DNA from: Variovorax sp. 54
Lineage (GTDB): Bacteria; Pseudomonadota; Gammaproteobacteria; Burkholderiales; Burkholderiaceae_C
Reading direction: 5' to 3'
Length of the DNA stretch: 64,000 bases
Assembly: GCF_002754375.1 (NCBI RefSeq)
Contig: NZ_PEFF01000001.1
Span: forward strand, 3,244,501-3,308,500
The notes beneath the pieces were generated by a model. That model was not told where the DNA came from. It searched no databases and worked only from the letters and a program-made list of their open reading frames with translations. Positions 50,372 through 60,263 of the stretch are shown here, in pieces (positions within the stretch are counted from its first letter, which is position 1; the number at the start of each line of letters is the position of its first letter). The position numbers and the translations under genes are program-made.

Positions 50372-50971
50372 ATGGGCAACCGACTTTCCCAGATCGCCAC
50401 CCGCACCGGCGACGACGGCACCACCGGCCTGGGCGACAACACCCGCGTGCCCAAGGACCACCTGCGCGTGCACGCGATGGGCGACGTGGACGAACTCAAC
50501 TCGCACATCGGCGTGTTGCTGTGCGAGCCGCTGCCAGAGCCCGTGCGCGAGCTGCTGGTCGATGTGCAGCACCAGCTCTTCAACCTCGGCGGCGAACTCT
50601 CGATGCCCGGTTTCACGCTGCTCAAGCCCGAGGCGCTGCTGCAGATCGACAACGCCCTGGCCGACCACAACGCCGCCTTGCCGCGCCTGGCCGAATTCAT
50701 CCTGCCCGCCGGCACGCGCGCCGCATCGCTCGCGCACGTGTGCCGCACCGTGGCGCGGCGTGCCGAGCGCGCGGTGGTGTCGCTGGGCGCCACCACCGAA
50801 CTCAACGAGGCGCCGCGCCAGTACCTCAACCGGCTCAGCGACCTGCTCTTCGTGCTCGCACGCGTGCTCAACCGCATGAACGGCGGCGACGACGTGTACT
50901 GGAAGAGCGAGCGCATGGCCCGCGCGGCCGCCGCCGAATCCGAAGACCACTCCCAGGGGACGACGCCATGA
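50372..50971 (+). CDS. Cob(I)alamin adenosyltransferase (PduO type)
   Basis: The 199-residue ATP-dependent enzyme makes adenosylcobalamin. The PduO family motifs are present: TRTGDDGTTGLGDNTRVPKDHLRVHAMGDVDELNSHIG for ATP, and RRAERAVVSL and LNRLSDLLFVLARVLN for cobalamin. GAGAGGAACG precedes the ATG. I saw no cobalamin riboswitch in front of it. It is in a run with the DinB gene upstream and a secreted basic protein gene overlapping its stop (ATGA). Confidence 0.93.
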   Translation: MGNRLSQIATRTGDDGTTGLGDNTRVPKDHLRVHAMGDVDELNSHIGVLLCEPLPEPVRELLVDVQHQLFNLGGELSMPGFTLLKPEALLQIDNALADHNAALPRLAEFILPAGTRAASLAHVCRTVARRAERAVVSLGATTELNEAPRQYLNRLSDLLFVLARVLNRMNGGDDVYWKSERMARAAAAESEDHSQGTTP

Positions 50972-51321
50972 AGAACTTTCACATCACCGCATCGCTCGCC
51001 GCCATCGCCGCCGCGCTCTGGCTGCCCGTCACCGCGCAGGCGCAGAGCGCCGACAACCCGCCCCAGGCGGAACGCGCCCACACCATCAAGTCGCCGTCAC
51101 GCAGCGGCAAGGTGGTGGGCAGCGTGCAGCGCGGCACCAACGCCGCCGGCCGCGGCGTCAACCGCGCCGATGCCGCCACGCGGCGCGGCGTGAGCAACGT
51201 GTCGGAAAAAGCCAGCCGGCCTGTGCGCAACGTGGGCGAGTCCTTCGGACGCAAGCTGGCGCCGGGCTCGAGCGGGCGCGCGGCGCCGCCGCCGGTGGGG
51301 CCGCAGGGCAACGCGCCCTGA
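50968..51321 (+). CDS. Secreted small basic protein of unknown function
   Basis: The 117-residue product has a clear signal peptide (MKNFHITASLAAIAAALWL, then VTAQAQ with an AQA cleavage site). The mature 90 residues are Arg, Ala, Ser and Gly-rich with repeated VxR and NVxxxA patterns and a Pro-rich end, and look largely disordered. I do not recognise a family. It starts inside the adenosyltransferase stop and is probably cotranscribed. It may be a low-complexity envelope protein. Confidence 0.7.
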   Translation: MKNFHITASLAAIAAALWLPVTAQAQSADNPPQAERAHTIKSPSRSGKVVGSVQRGTNAAGRGVNRADAATRRGVSNVSEKASRPVRNVGESFGRKLAPGSSGRAAPPPVGPQGNAP

Positions 51322-51418
51322 GTCTTTGCTGCTGTTGATCGGCGAGCACCTGCAGCGCGTCCCGTGCGCAGGGCACTGGGTACGCGCCCCGAATCCAGCC
51401 CCAAGAAAACGAGAAAAC

Positions 51419-51958
51419 ATGGCAAGAAACATAGAGATCAAAGCCCGCATCGACAGCGTGGACCGCATCGCAGAAATCGCCATGACGCTCGCCGACCAGG
51501 GCCCCCTCGAGATCGCCCAGGACGACACCTTCTTCCGCTGCGAGCACAGCGCTGACCGCCTCAAGCTGCGCACCTTCGCCCCCGACCGCGGCGAGCTCAT
51601 CTTCTATCGCCGCGCCGACAGCAGCGGCCCGAAGGAATCGTTCTACCTGATCACGCCCACCGCCACGCCCGACGCGCTGCGCGAATCGCTCACGCTGGCC
51701 TGGGGCCAGGCCGGCCGCGTGCGCAAGCAGCGCCGCCTGTTCCTCGTGGGCCGCACGCGCGTGCACCTCGACCGCGTCGAAGGGCTCGGTGAATTCCTCG
51801 AACTCGAAGTGGTGCTGCAAGAGGGCGAGCCCGCCGAGGCCGGCGTGGCCGAAGCCCATGCGCTCATGGCCCGGCTCGGCGTGGCCGAGCGCCAGCTGGT
51901 GCAGGGCGCTTACGTCGACCTGTTGCGGCAGTTGCTGCAGCAGCAGCCAACCACCTGA
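51419..51958 (+). CDS. CYTH domain protein
   Basis: The 179-residue protein has the CYTH fold of class IV adenylate cyclases and triphosphatases, an eight-stranded tunnel. The opening NIEIKARI is the ExExK-type metal-triphosphate motif, and the charged strands KLRTF, GELIFYRR and KQRRLFL and the acidic LDRVEGLGEFLELEVVL line the tunnel as in the family. The length suits the CyaB-like group; whether it makes cAMP or only cleaves triphosphates cannot be told. It starts 97 bp after the basic protein gene. Confidence 0.88.
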   Translation: MARNIEIKARIDSVDRIAEIAMTLADQGPLEIAQDDTFFRCEHSADRLKLRTFAPDRGELIFYRRADSSGPKESFYLITPTATPDALRESLTLAWGQAGRVRKQRRLFLVGRTRVHLDRVEGLGEFLELEVVLQEGEPAEAGVAEAHALMARLGVAERQLVQGAYVDLLRQLLQQQPTT

Positions 51959-52600
51959 TCAGCGCCAGCCCGCAGCCTTGAGCTGCTCGGCCAGCTGCTC
52001 CGCCACCTTGGCGTAGCCCTTCGCGTTCGCATGGATGCGGTCCGAGCGCAGGGCCGCATCCGACAGCACGCCCGAATACACACCCGCGACCAGCAGCGCC
52101 TGTCCCGACTTCGCGACCTCTTCGTAAAACGGCGCATCGCTGAGCGAGCCGACCACCGCGCGCATCGCATCGGGCGCCGGCGTGGCCAGCACCGCCACAT
52201 GCGGCGTGTGCGCACGCGCTTGCTCGATCAATGCCGCGAGGTTCTCGCGCGTGCTGGCGGGCGACACGCCGCGCAGCATGTCGTTGCCGCCGATGCCGAT
52301 CAGGATCGCGTCGTAGCTGCCGGCAGACAGCAGCGCGGGCAGGCGCTCCAGCGCACCCGCTGACGTGTCGCCGTTGACGCCCGCGTTCTCGACCTGCCAG
52401 CCCGTGAGCTCGCCGAGCTTCGCGGGCCATGCCGTCTCGGGCGATGCGCCGTAGCCGAAGGTCAGGCTGTCGCCCAGCGCCAGCACGCGGGCATCGGGCT
52501 TCAACGCATTGGCTGAGGCCTTTCGTTTGCCGCACGCTGAGAGCAGCAGGGCGGTGGCCGGCACGCCGGCGAGCATGTGGAGGAGGTGGCGTCGCTTCAT
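51959..52600 (-). CDS. SGNH (GDSL) esterase lipoprotein
   Basis: The 213-residue protein is a TesA-like arylesterase of the SGNH hydrolase fold: block I ALGDSLTFGYGA (Ser), block II glycine in VNGDTSAG, block III GIGGNDML, block V DRIHANAKGY (Asp-x-x-His). The N-terminus MKRRHLLHML ... LLLSACGKR is a lipoprotein signal with a Cys at about residue 23, so the enzyme is anchored in the periplasm or outer membrane. It ends directly against the convergent CYTH gene, with no gap. Substrates may be short-chain esters or lysophospholipids. Confidence 0.9.
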   Translation of the reverse strand: MKRRHLLHMLAGVPATALLLSACGKRKASANALKPDARVLALGDSLTFGYGASPETAWPAKLGELTGWQVENAGVNGDTSAGALERLPALLSAGSYDAILIGIGGNDMLRGVSPASTRENLAALIEQARAHTPHVAVLATPAPDAMRAVVGSLSDAPFYEEVAKSGQALLVAGVYSGVLSDAALRSDRIHANAKGYAKVAEQLAEQLKAAGWR

Positions 52601-52765
52601 GTGGCGCGCAGCTTAAACGAGGCTGCGCGACGCTTGGCGCTTGCCCCTTCACTTGCTCGGAAAGTGCATAAGCCTCTCCGTTTTTTTTCGTTCCCGGCAC
52701 GGGGACAGCGGCGAAGAATCGCGGCCCTGCACATCCCTTCTTCACCGCCACCGAGGTCCGACCCC

Positions 52766-53950
52766 ATGCCGCCGCTGTTCACCCGCCATCGTTTCCTGCG
52801 CCATGCGGTCGCACTGTCCGCCGCCTTGCTGGCCACGCCGCTCGCGGCCTGGGCCGCACCCGCCAGCGGCGAGCCCGTGTGGTTCGGCGTGAGCGGCCCG
52901 CTCACCGGACAGAACGCGCAGTACGGCGCGCAGTGGAAGGCCGGCTTCGACCTCGCGATCGATCACATCAACGCGCAAGGCGGCATCCACGGCCGGCCGC
53001 TGGCCTACAACTTCGAGGACAGCCAGAGCGACCCGCGCCAGTCGGTCGCCATTGCGCAGAAGCTCGTGAACGACAAGCGCGTGCTCATCGAGCTGGGCGA
53101 CTTCTCCAGCCCCGCCTCGATGGCCGCTTCGCCCATCTACCAGCGCGCGGGCCTCGTGCAGCTGGGCTTCACCAACTCGCACCCCGACTTCACCAAGGGC
53201 GGCGACTACATCTGGAGCCCGTCGATCAGCCAGGCCGACGCGCAGCCGTTGCTCGCCGACCTGGCCGTGAAGACGCTGGGCTTCAAGCGCATCGCCGTGC
53301 TCTTCCTGAACACCGACTGGGGCCGCACCAGCAAGGACGTGCTCGTGAAGGCCGCGCAGGAGCGCGGCGCGCAGCTCGCCATTGCCGAGGGCTACCAGCC
53401 CGACGAGAAAGACTTCCGCTCGACCCTGGTGCGCGTGCGCGACGCCAACCCCGACGGGCTGGTGCTCATCTCGTACTACCCCGACGGCGCGCTCATCGCG
53501 GGCCAGGTGCGCAGCGTGGGCCTGAAGCAGCCGATCGCCGCCGTGGGCTCGGTCTACTCGCCCAAGTTCATCGAGCTCGGCGGCGCGGCCGTGAACGGCA
53601 TCCACACCAACACCGCCTTCTATCCCGACGAGCCGCGCGCCGAGGTGCAGGAGTTCGTGAAGAGCTTCCGCGCGAAGTACAGCAAGGAGCCCGACGCCTT
53701 CAACGCCTATGCCTACGACGCCGTGGTGTACGCCGCCGCCGCACTGCGCCAGGCCGGCCCCAAGGCCGACCGCAAGGCCGTGCGCGATGCGTTCTACAAG
53801 ATCAAGGACGTGCCCAGCGTCATCTTCGGCAAGGCCACCTTCGATGCGCAGACGCGCCGCGTGATCGGCGTGAAGAGCGTGAACCTGGTGGTGAAGGACG
53901 GCAAGTGGGCGCAGATCGACGAGAAGGCGGCTGTGGCGTCGTCGAAATGA
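52766..53950 (+). CDS. Branched-chain amino acid/amide ABC transporter substrate-binding protein
   Basis: The 394-residue periplasmic protein belongs to the Leu/Ile/Val-binding group. A signal peptide (residues 1-31, ending LAAWAAPA) precedes the type I periplasmic binding fold, with FGVSGPLTGQNAQYGAQWKAG, ELGDFSSPASMAASPIY and NAYAYDAVVYAAAAL. In this group the ligand may be an amino acid, amide, urea or aromatic acid. It heads the operon whose next genes are the fused permease and two ATPases, although a 154-bp gap with an inverted REP pair separates it from the permease gene, which may lower downstream expression. Confidence 0.92.
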   Translation: MPPLFTRHRFLRHAVALSAALLATPLAAWAAPASGEPVWFGVSGPLTGQNAQYGAQWKAGFDLAIDHINAQGGIHGRPLAYNFEDSQSDPRQSVAIAQKLVNDKRVLIELGDFSSPASMAASPIYQRAGLVQLGFTNSHPDFTKGGDYIWSPSISQADAQPLLADLAVKTLGFKRIAVLFLNTDWGRTSKDVLVKAAQERGAQLAIAEGYQPDEKDFRSTLVRVRDANPDGLVLISYYPDGALIAGQVRSVGLKQPIAAVGSVYSPKFIELGGAAVNGIHTNTAFYPDEPRAEVQEFVKSFRAKYSKEPDAFNAYAYDAVVYAAAALRQAGPKADRKAVRDAFYKIKDVPSVIFGKATFDAQTRRVIGVKSVNLVVKDGKWAQIDEKAAVASSK

Positions 53951-53968
53951 ACGGGTCTTTGAATTGTT

Positions 53969-54084
53969 CCCTCTCCCGCTTGCGGGAGAGGGCTAGGGTG
54001 AGGGCAGGGGCCTTCGACAAGCAACAGGCCTTCGCAACGGCCGCCGCACCCTCACCCCAACCCTCTCCCGCAAGCGGGAGAGGG
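53969..54084. repeat. REPIN-like inverted pair of REP palindromes
   Basis: Two 24-bp near-identical palindromes (53969-53992 and 54061-54084; core CTCTCCCGC ... GCGGGAGAG) flank a 68-bp spacer. Outside the stems, TAGGGTGAGGGC after the first copy and its complement CACCCTCACCCCAA before the second extend the pairing, so the two copies are in inverted orientation. It fills the gap between the binding-protein and permease genes. Confidence 0.88.
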
Positions 54085-54104
54085 AGCAAAGCCGCAGGCG
54101 TCGC

Positions 54105-55934
54105 ATGAGCTTCACCTCCTTCTTCGACCACACGGTCAACGGCCTGATCATCGGCAACATCTATGCGTTGCTGGCGGTCGGGCTCGCGCTGATCTTCGGC
54201 GTCTCGCACCTCATCAACTTCGCGCACGGCTCGGTGTACACCGTGGGCGCGTACATCGGTTGGGCCAGCATCACCTACCTGCACACGCCGCTGCCGATCA
54301 CCATCGCGCTGGTGGTGCTCGGCAGTGGCGCGCTCGGCATGCTCATCGAGCGCGTGGGGCTGCGGCCATTGCAAGGCGCTGCGCGCATCGCACCGCTGCT
54401 GGCCACCATCGGCATCAGCTTCGTGCTCGACATCCTCGTGCAGCTGGTGTTCAGCCCCGACCCGCGCGCGCTGCCCACGCAGCTGCCCGACTGGCGCCTG
54501 CAGATCGGCACCGGCACCATCGGCGCGCTCGACCTGCTGATCGCGGGCATCGGCATCACCAGCGCGGCCGTGCTGTTCGGCTTCCTGCGTTTCACGAAGC
54601 TCGGCTGGGCCGTGCGCGCCACCGCGCAAGACCGCGACGCCGCGCAGCAGATGGGCGTGGACGTGAACCGCGTGAACCAGACCGTGTTCGCCATCGCCGC
54701 CGCGCTGGGTGGGCTCTCGGGCCTGCTGGTGGGCATGTACTACAACAACATCAGCCCGGCGATGAGCTTCCAGGCCACGCTCAAGGGCGTGGTGGCCACG
54801 GTGGTCGGCGGCGTGGGCAACGTGCCCGGCGCCATCGTCGGCAGCCTGCTGCTGGGGCTCATCGAAAGCTATGGCGTGGCGATTCTCGGCACGCCGTACC
54901 GCAACCTGTTTGCGTTTGCGCTTCTGCTGGTCATTCTGGTGTGGAAGCCGAACGGCCTCTTCGGCCGCAAGCGTGTGCTGCCGCCCGAACCGCTCACCGG
55001 CACCTTCATCGCACCGACCAAGCCATGGCGCGTGCCGCCGCGCGTGTTGCTCGCGCTGTTCGCCGCGGCCGTGCTGCTGCCGCTGTTCGATCCGTCGCCC
55101 TACGTGCTGCAGACGCTCACCAACGCCTGGCTCTACGGTGCGCTCGCCCTGAGCCTCACGCTGGTGGCCGGCACCATCGGCCAGATCTCTCTGGGCCATG
55201 CGGGGCTGCTGGCCATCGGCGCGTACGCCTCGTCGCTGCTGGTGCTCGACCTGCACCTGCCCGTGGGCACGGGCATCGTCGTCGCGGGCGTGCTCACCTC
55301 GCTGATCGGCACGGCGCTCATCTTCCCGGCCTTCCGTCTGCGCGGGCACTACGTGTCGATCGCCACGCTGGGCATCGGCGAGATCGTGGCGCTCACCATC
55401 CTCAACTGGGAAAGCCTCACGCGCGGGCCGATCGGTGTGTCGGGCATTCCGCCGCTGTCGCTGTTCGGGCGCGATGCGTCGTCGAACGAGGCGATCTACT
55501 GGGCCTCGTTCGGCGCACTGGTGCTGCTGGCCCTGCTGCAGTGGCGCCTGTTGCGCTCGCACCTGGGCCGCACCTTCCGCGCGGTGCGCGAAGACGAGGT
55601 GGCCGCGCGTGCCTACGGCGTGAGCCCCGACCGCTACAAGGCGCTGGCCTTCGGCTTCGGCGGCTTCGCGGCCGGCGTGAGCGGCGCCTTCACCGCGCAC
55701 ATGTACTCGTACATCAACCACGAGACCTTCGGCTCGCAGATCTCGATCCTCGCGCTCACGATGGTGATCCTCGGCGGGCTCGGGAACATCAGCGGCGCGC
55801 TGCTGGGTGCGGTCGCGCTCGTGAGCCTGCCCGAGCTGTTCCGCGTGACGGCCGAGTACCGCATGTTGATCTACGGCGTCGCGCTGCTTCTGTTGATCCG
55901 CTTCCGTCCCCAAGGCCTGCTCGGCACCGTCTGA
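54105..55934 (+). CDS. Fused LivH-LivM ABC permease
   Basis: The 609-residue protein joins both membrane subunits of a branched-chain-type transporter. Residues 1-290 are LivH-like ([20 protein letters not shown], then [19 protein letters not shown]), a short linker around residue 300-320 follows, and residues 325-609 are LivM-like ([40 protein letters not shown] and the coupling loop [15 protein letters not shown]). Normally these are separate genes. The fusion would give a single-chain permease that pairs with the two ATPases downstream. Confidence 0.93.
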   Translation: MSFTSFFDHTVNGLIIGNIYALLAVGLALIFGVSHLINFAHGSVYTVGAYIGWASITYLHTPLPITIALVVLGSGALGMLIERVGLRPLQGAARIAPLLATIGISFVLDILVQLVFSPDPRALPTQLPDWRLQIGTGTIGALDLLIAGIGITSAAVLFGFLRFTKLGWAVRATAQDRDAAQQMGVDVNRVNQTVFAIAAALGGLSGLLVGMYYNNISPAMSFQATLKGVVATVVGGVGNVPGAIVGSLLLGLIESYGVAILGTPYRNLFAFALLLVILVWKPNGLFGRKRVLPPEPLTGTFIAPTKPWRVPPRVLLALFAAAVLLPLFDPSPYVLQTLTNAWLYGALALSLTLVAGTIGQISLGHAGLLAIGAYASSLLVLDLHLPVGTGIVVAGVLTSLIGTALIFPAFRLRGHYVSIATLGIGEIVALTILNWESLTRGPIGVSGIPPLSLFGRDASSNEAIYWASFGALVLLALLQWRLLRSHLGRTFRAVREDEVAARAYGVSPDRYKALAFGFGGFAAGVSGAFTAHMYSYINHETFGSQISILALTMVILGGLGNISGALLGAVALVSLPELFRVTAEYRMLIYGVALLLLIRFRPQGLLGTV

Positions 55935-55948
55935 AAGAACCCCCTCCC

Positions 55949-56506
55949 ATGAGCCACCTCAACGACTACCTCGCCGAAAAACGCGCCGCCGTGCTGGCAC
56001 GCAACGCCGCCGTCGCGGCCGGCACCGCGCAGCCCTCGCAGCTCAAGGCCAGCGTGCGCGCCGAAGGCCGCAGCGGCGTGCGCCGCCTGCGCATCCGCGA
56101 GCACCAGGTCATCAGCGACAGCCCACCCGATTTCGCGGGCTACAACCTCGGCCCGAGTTCGCCCGAACTGCAGCTGGGCGTGCTCGGCACCTGCGTGACG
56201 CACATCTTCCTGATCCAGGCGGCCGAACGGCAGGTGCCGCTCGAAAGCCTCGAGGTCGAGGTGACCGGCGTCATCGACCCGCGCGGCGGCAAGCCGGGCC
56301 ACGAGCAGACGCCGATCTGGCCGCATGAGATCGGCTACACGGTGCACATCGATTCGCCCGCGAGCCGCGAAGAGATCGACGCGCTGTTCGAAGCGGTGGA
56401 GCGCAACTGCCCCATCCTCAACCTGCTGCGCAATCCGCAGGCCATCCGCGCCGAGGTGAAGCTCGTGAACTCGAAGGCGAAGGTCGCCGATGCCATCGCT
56501 GCTTGA
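55949..56506 (+). CDS. OsmC family protein
   Basis: The 185-residue protein has the OsmC/Ohr alpha-beta fold: SVRAEGRSGVRRLRIREHQVISD, GPSSPELQLGVLGTCVTHIFLIQAAE with a conserved Cys, and a second conserved Cys in AVERNCPILNLL. OsmC proteins reduce hydroperoxides through such a Cys pair. It lies within the transporter operon, 14 bp after the permease gene and overlapping the LivG gene by 17 bp, so it is probably made together with the uptake system; the reason is unclear. Confidence 0.87.
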   Translation: MSHLNDYLAEKRAAVLARNAAVAAGTAQPSQLKASVRAEGRSGVRRLRIREHQVISDSPPDFAGYNLGPSSPELQLGVLGTCVTHIFLIQAAERQVPLESLEVEVTGVIDPRGGKPGHEQTPIWPHEIGYTVHIDSPASREEIDALFEAVERNCPILNLLRNPQAIRAEVKLVNSKAKVADAIAA

Positions 56507-57334
56507 GATCCACGGCCTCGTGCGCCGCTTCGGCGGGCTCACGGCCGTCAACGCCGTCGACCTGCAGGTGGGCGAGGGCGAACTGTTGAGCGTGATCGGT
56601 CCGAACGGCGCAGGCAAGACCACGCTGTTCAACCTCGTCACCGGCCTCGACAAGCCCGACGCCGGCCAGGTGCGCTTCGACGGGCACGACATCACCGGCC
56701 TGCCCGCGCAGCAGCTCGCACAGCGCGGCCTCGCGCGCACCTTCCAGCATGGGCGCGTGTTCGCGAACCTCTCGGTGCTCGACAACGTGCTGGTCGGCGC
56801 GCACACGCGGCTGCGCGCCGTGAAACCACGCGTGGGTAGTGTGCCGGGCCTCGGTGCACTGGCCGAGCTGGCGCTTGCGCTGGTGCAGCCAAGCGCCGTG
56901 CGACGCGAGGAAGAAGCGCTGCGCGACGAGGCGCGCGAGATCATCGCGCTCTTCGGCGAACGGCTCACGCCGCGCACCGACCATCCGGCCTACAGCCTCT
57001 CGTACGCCAACCGCCGCCGCGTGGAGATTGCACGCGCGCTCGCACTGCGACCGCGCCTGCTGCTGCTCGACGAGCCCACCGCTGGCATGAACGAGAGCGA
57101 GACGGCCGAGATGCTGGAGATCATTCGCGGCCTCAAGGCGCGCGGCCAGACCATCCTGCTGATCGAGCACAAGCTCGACCTCGTGATGCAGCTGTCCGAC
57201 CGCGTGGCCGTGCTCGACGACGGCCGCAAGATCGCCGAAGGCCTGCCGGACGCGGTGCGCAACGACCCCGCGGTGATCGAGGCCTACCTCGGCCATCGCC
57301 ATGTGGGCGAAGCACAGAAAGAGGCGGTGCCCGC

Positions 57335-57338
<4 letters not shown>
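56490..57338 (+). CDS. livG: LivG-type ABC transporter ATPase
   Basis: The 282-residue ATPase has Walker A GPNGAGKTT, a Q-loop in RTFQHGRVF, the signature replaced by LSYANRRRVEIARAL (LSY instead of LSGGQ, as is usual for LivG), Walker B LLLLDEPTAGM and the switch His in IEHKLDLV. A 20-residue insert between Q-loop and signature is normal for this subfamily. It overlaps the OsmC gene and, by 4 bp, the LivF gene. Confidence 0.94.
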
Positions 57339-58180
<842 letters not shown>

Positions 58181-58214
58181 TGACGACACCTCTGCTGGAA
58201 GGAAGACCTTCACC

Positions 58215-59108
58215 ATGCCCTTGACCCTCGACCACGTCGTGATCGCCGTGCACGACCTCGAACGCGCCATCGCCGACTACGTCGCGCTCGGCTTCCATGT
58301 GCTGCGCGGCGGCGACCATCCGGGTCGCAGCACGCACAACGCACTCGTCGTGTTCAGCGACGGCAGCTACTTCGAACTCATCGCGTGGCGCGAACCCGCA
58401 CCCGCCGAGCGCTGGTGGCAGCTGCTGCAGCGGCACGGCGAAGGCATCGTCGACTTCGCCCTGCTGCCGCGCGACACGGCCGTCACCGTGGCCGACGCGA
58501 AAGCGCGCGGCCTCGTGCTCGAAGGCCCGCTCGACGGCGGGCGCGTGCGCCCCGACGGCGAACACCTGCGCTGGCAGACCGCGCGCGCCCCGTCGGCCGA
58601 CCTGCCGTTCCTGTGCGGCGACCTCACGCGGCGCGCCCTGCGCGTGCCCGAGGGCGCCGCGCGCGTGCATCCCAACGGTGTGCTCGGCGTGGCCAGCCTG
58701 GCCATTGCCGTGCGCGACCTCGACGCCACGCTGACGCGCTACCGCGCCTTGCTGGGCACCGTGCCCGACGACACGGCCACGCACATCGGCGAGCCCGTGG
58801 CCGTGCCCGCCAGCCAGGTGCGCGTGGCGGTGATCGCATTGGGCAGCAGCGTGCTCGTGCTGTCGTCACCGCGCGACCGCGCTTCGACGGCGGAGCTGGG
58901 CGGCGACGCGCTCGCACAGCGCATCGCCGTGCGCGGCGAAGGCCCGTATGCGCTGGTGCTGCACACCGACCGGCCGCAATCGACCGGCACCTTCGACCTT
59001 GCACGCGCGCACGGCGCATGGATCGAACTCGACCTGCCGCCGCTGGACGGGCTGGCAGTGCAGGGCAGCGCGCGCAACGATGCGGCGAGCAGCACGGTCG
59101 GCGGGTAG
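58215..59108 (+). CDS. VOC/glyoxalase-like protein (two-module)
   Basis: The 297-residue protein opens TLDHVVIAVHDLERAIADYVALGFHVLRGG, a vicinal-oxygen-chelate module, and repeats the fold from residue 150 (GVASLAIAVRDLDATLTRYRALLG). This matches glyoxalase_3-type proteins of unknown substrate. A His in LDHVV and a Glu in YFELIAW are possible metal ligands. It is the last gene of the transporter operon, 34 bp after livF, and may act on the imported compound. Confidence 0.85.
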   Translation: MPLTLDHVVIAVHDLERAIADYVALGFHVLRGGDHPGRSTHNALVVFSDGSYFELIAWREPAPAERWWQLLQRHGEGIVDFALLPRDTAVTVADAKARGLVLEGPLDGGRVRPDGEHLRWQTARAPSADLPFLCGDLTRRALRVPEGAARVHPNGVLGVASLAIAVRDLDATLTRYRALLGTVPDDTATHIGEPVAVPASQVRVAVIALGSSVLVLSSPRDRASTAELGGDALAQRIAVRGEGPYALVLHTDRPQSTGTFDLARAHGAWIELDLPPLDGLAVQGSARNDAASSTVGG

Positions 59109-59115
59109 GGCGCGC

Positions 59116-59508
59116 TCAGTCCGCGCGTTCGCGCAGCTGGAACACATTGCCCTCGGGGTCGTGCCCGTCGCAATGGCGGTGGCCGTTGAATTCCCATTCG
59201 GCGGCCACCGGCTTCAACGCACCGCCGGACTCGGCGGCCAGGCGCCGTGCCTGTGCGAGGCTGGCCACCGGGAAGATGAATTTGAGCGCGGTGTCTTCGC
59301 GCGGCACCGGTGGCTGCGCGATCTGCACCCTGGCGGCGATGTCCGGATTCATCGCGACAATGAAGAGCTGCAGCGCGGGCGATGCGAGGCTCGCATAGCC
59401 GGGCTCCGGTGGCGAGAGTGTCAGCCCCGCGACCTTGGCGTAGAACGCGCCCACGCGGGCCACGTCCTTGGCATAGATGACGGCGGCTGCGACGGCGTGG
59501 TCTGGCAT
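59116..59508 (-). CDS. VOC family protein (glyoxalase/bleomycin-resistance type)
   Basis: The 130-residue single VOC module starts HAVAAAVIYAKDVARVGAFYAKVAGL and ends GHRHCDGHDPEGNVFQLRER, with the usual DPEGN turn and metal-ligand positions. Substrate unknown. It is convergent with the larger VOC gene (7-bp gap) and divergent from the CPBP protease gene, whose start lies 13 bp away, so the two share a very short or overlapping promoter region. Confidence 0.87.
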   Translation of the reverse strand: MPDHAVAAAVIYAKDVARVGAFYAKVAGLTLSPPEPGYASLASPALQLFIVAMNPDIAARVQIAQPPVPREDTALKFIFPVASLAQARRLAAESGGALKPVAAEWEFNGHRHCDGHDPEGNVFQLRERAD

Positions 59509-59521
59509 ACGTACTTCCTCG

Positions 59522-60253
59522 ATGGTTTCTTCTTCACTGTCCGGCTACCTCGTTTCGATTCTGCCTGCGGGCGTGCTCGCGCTGGTCCTGCTGCTGCTGA
59601 TTCCGCGCACGCGGGTCGGCGTGCGGCTGGCCGTGCACATCCTGTTCTTTGTCGTGGCGCGCGACGCCATGAGCCCCGCCGGATTCTGGGCGTTGAATGC
59701 GGGGTCGATGCGCCTGAACGGGTCGACGCCGGTGCTGCTCGCGCTGGCGGGCATGTCGGCCGCGCTGGTGGTCGGCGTCGCCTGGCTCGAGCGCGCCGCG
59801 CGCGAGGGCATGGCGTGGTGGCGCCAAGGGGCGGTCGTGTCGTCGGTGCTCTGGGGCGTGCTGGGCGCCGTGGTCATCAGCGCCATCGCCGCTGCATTGA
59901 AGACGGCGTTGGCATTGCCCTCGTTGCCGGTGCCTGGGCCCGCCCTGTATGTGCCGATCCTGATCTTCGCGCTGCTCGGCAATGCCTATGAAGAACTGCT
60001 GTTCCGCGGCCTGCTGCAGCAGCGCCTGGCGCGGCACATGCCGGCGAGCCGCGCGCTGGTCGTCGCGGCCCTGCTGTTCAGCCTGTGCCATGCCTGGCTG
60101 GCGTGGATCGTCACGCGCGTGGGCCTGCCGGTGCTGGTGTTCACGCTGATCGAAGGGCTGGTGGCGGGCTTCGTGTACCGGCGCGCAGGGTTGCTGGGCG
60201 CCACCTTGGCGCATGGCTTGGCCATCTTCGCGCTCGCGGCCGGCCTGTACTGA
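59522..60253 (+). CDS. CPBP family membrane metalloprotease
   Basis: The 243-residue membrane protein has about seven helices and the CAAX-protease/bacteriocin-processing signature: GNAYEELLFRGLLQ (Glu-Glu-x-x-x-Arg), SLCHAWLAW (His) and a final AHGLAIF with another His. Members are intramembrane metalloproteases; bacterial substrates are mostly unknown. The start is taken as MVSSSLSG, since longer frames overlap the VOC gene promoter. The gene ends 10 bp from the convergent HxlR gene. Confidence 0.87.
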   Translation: MVSSSLSGYLVSILPAGVLALVLLLLIPRTRVGVRLAVHILFFVVARDAMSPAGFWALNAGSMRLNGSTPVLLALAGMSAALVVGVAWLERAAREGMAWWRQGAVVSSVLWGVLGAVVISAIAAALKTALALPSLPVPGPALYVPILIFALLGNAYEELLFRGLLQQRLARHMPASRALVVAALLFSLCHAWLAWIVTRVGLPVLVFTLIEGLVAGFVYRRAGLLGATLAHGLAIFALAAGLY

Positions 60254-60263
60254 ACCGGGCGGC

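Noticed and set aside
50340..50372. Cobalamin riboswitch before the adenosyltransferase gene
   Set aside because: Only 16 bp separate it from the DinB gene, with no B12-box-like sequence.
53820..55913. A 697-codon open frame on the minus strand opposite the permease gene
   Set aside because: Its product is dominated by His, Arg, Ala, Gln and Glu with no fold or motif, as expected from the antisense of a GC-rich gene; the plus-strand LivH-LivM fusion explains the region.
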